Assembly (NCBI GenBank): GCA_902775075.1
Contig: CACYKX010000261.1
Span: 1 to 5,305, forward strand
DNA length: 5,305 nt
From: an uncultured Prevotellaceae bacterium
GTDB lineage: Bacteria > Bacteroidota > Bacteroidia > Bacteroidales > Bacteroidaceae
Reading direction: 5' to 3'
Shown: positions 4,764 through 5,305 of the stretch, in pieces
Numbering within the stretch: position 1 is the stretch's first letter
Layout of the letters: every line of letters begins with the position of its first letter
Notes under the pieces: model-generated
The model's database searches: none
What the model saw: the letters and a program-made list of their open reading frames with translations, nothing else
Told to the model about the DNA's origin: nothing
Position numbers and translations under genes: made by a program

Positions 4764-5305
4764 TCTTTCTATTTGGGCAACTATACGTTGCTGCTCTTTA
4801 AATGGTGGTAATGGGTATAGATAATTTTCAATGTGGCTGTTGTTGATGGATGGTGAATTGTCACCTTTCATAAACGTATTCAGCCCATCTACAACATAGT
4901 TAGATAACATTAGATAGAACAAGAATTTAGGGAAATATCCTACTCCTGGTGTAATCACATAAAAGCCTGTGCTTGCTATTGCGCTTTTGTAAGTATCATC
5001 GACCAGTGCAATGTTTCTTAGATAAGGGCGCACCACAGAAAAGAGGATGTCATTTTGGTGCAGTTTCCTTGTTGCTCTACTTGGCACATTATCAATACTA
5101 ATCTTTTTAGGATTGTCTATGATGTTCAATTTGTTGTTCACTGCATCTACATCAATATAGATAAAATCGGATGTAGGCTTTGTTGACTCCATTGGCATAA
5201 ACACGATTTTACCTCTTGTCCAATTCCATGAAGCAGGCAATTCAAATGGTATTTCCTCTGTTATATCTTCACAATGTTCGCCTACCTGCTCATAATACTT
5301 GTTAT
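4743..5305 (-). CDS. hsdS: Inverted hsdS 3' half, alternative TRD2 cassette, 5' end outside the window
   Basis: Read on the minus strand, an open frame enters from the right edge (first full codon 5303-5301) and ends at TAA 4745-4743. It begins NKYYEQVGEH, then ITEEIPFELPASWNWTR at the TRD entry, a full TRD with the segment SPSINNSHIENYLYPLPPF, and ends FKEQQRIVAQIERLFEQLK. This matches the layout of TRD2 in the forward gene, but the recognition part is unrelated in sequence, so it would specify a different half-site. The TTG at 5240-5238 is not the start; the frame is open to the edge. The first 17 bases match the forward gene at 4255-4271 in inverted orientation with one mismatch and in the same codon phase, so inversion would fuse this TRD in frame to the central block. 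Probably a silent cassette, or the end of a second hsdS. Confidence 0.85.
   Translation of the reverse strand, partial: NKYYEQVGEHCEDITEEIPFELPASWNWTRGKIVFMPMESTKPTSDFIYIDVDAVNNKLNIIDNPKKISIDNVPSRATRKLHQNDILFSVVRPYLRNIALVDDTYKSAIASTGFYVITPGVGYFPKFLFYLMLSNYVVDGLNTFMKGDNSPSINNSHIENYLYPLPPFKEQQRIVAQIERLFEQLK
4750..4782. repeat. Imperfect 14-bp hairpin at the meeting point of the two hsdS 3' ends
   Basis: The arms AGTTGCTCAAATAG (4750-4763) and CTATTTGGGCAACT (4769-4782) are complementary at 13 of 14 positions, with the exception a possible G-U pair, around a 5-nt loop. The left arm holds the forward stop codon TAG; both arms are coding on the minus strand. It could act as a weak bidirectional transcription stop between the convergent genes, but there is no T-run on either side. 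Confidence 0.5.
5289..5305 (-). repeat. Inverted repeat, right arm, truncated by window end
   Basis: On the minus strand this reads ATAACAAGTATTATGAG, the partner of 4255-4271. The region between the arms (about 1.0 kb) holds the two convergent TRD2 segments. Sequence beyond 5305 is needed to see how far the repeat extends into the conserved block. Confidence 0.7.

Noticed and set aside
4750..4782. Canonical intrinsic terminator for hsdS.
   Set aside because: The stem is present but no T-run follows on either strand and it lies within coding sequence; kept only as a hairpin repeat.

Overview
This window reads as a decaying or phase-switched type I restriction-modification (RM) locus from a member of the Bacteroidota, most likely Bacteroidales (Bacteroides/Prevotella-like). 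The assignment rests on protein style: an HsdS that begins with the 'MNGKQLKNSILQWAIQGKLV' type of conserved block, a HsdM of the matching group, few recognisable Shine-Dalgarno sequences, and moderate AT-richness. No rRNA, tRNA, CRISPR array or complete insertion sequence is visible. No HsdR, tyrosine recombinase or transposase lies inside the window.

Layout, left to right. Positions 1-90 do not continue the HsdM frame; they are open for 30 codons on the minus strand and may be part of another gene cut at this junction. Positions 118-1269 encode an HsdM methyltransferase with intact catalytic motifs but without its N-terminal helical domain. Three tightly packed genes follow between hsdM and hsdS: a 338-residue protein with a RhuM-like helix-turn-helix region (1293-2309), a Doc-type Fic-fold toxin with the motif HYFNDGNKR (2302-2784, overlapping its partner by 8 bp), and a small exported protein with a signal peptide and no known function (2787-3284). 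The specificity gene hsdS (3300-4763) comes next but is split into three frames. Facing it tail to tail is a second, inverted hsdS 3' half (4743-5305, minus strand) that runs off the window.

The most interesting part is the hsdS region. The second frameshift is caused by a perfect 10-bp tandem duplication (AATAACAAGT, twice, 4244-4263). Removing one copy restores an uninterrupted frame whose protein sequence matches the paralogous repeat in the first half of the same gene. The same sequence reappears inverted at the right edge of the window, where it leads in frame into an alternative target-recognition domain (TRD). This is the architecture of an invertible HsdS TRD cassette, with an added on/off switch lying on or next to the likely crossover site. 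The first frameshift looks different: a net loss of 3n+1 bases, perhaps about 40, at the start of TRD1.

How the genes could work together (inference): HsdM and HsdS would form the methylating core, with HsdS choosing the DNA target. Inversion would exchange TRD2, and the 10-bp repeat could gate translation of full-length HsdS. The HTH/Doc pair looks like a toxin-antitoxin module embedded in the RM operon, where it could stabilise the locus or act as a second defence layer. As it stands in this sequence, neither full-length HsdM nor full-length HsdS can be made from the first start codon, so the RM module is either off or degenerate.
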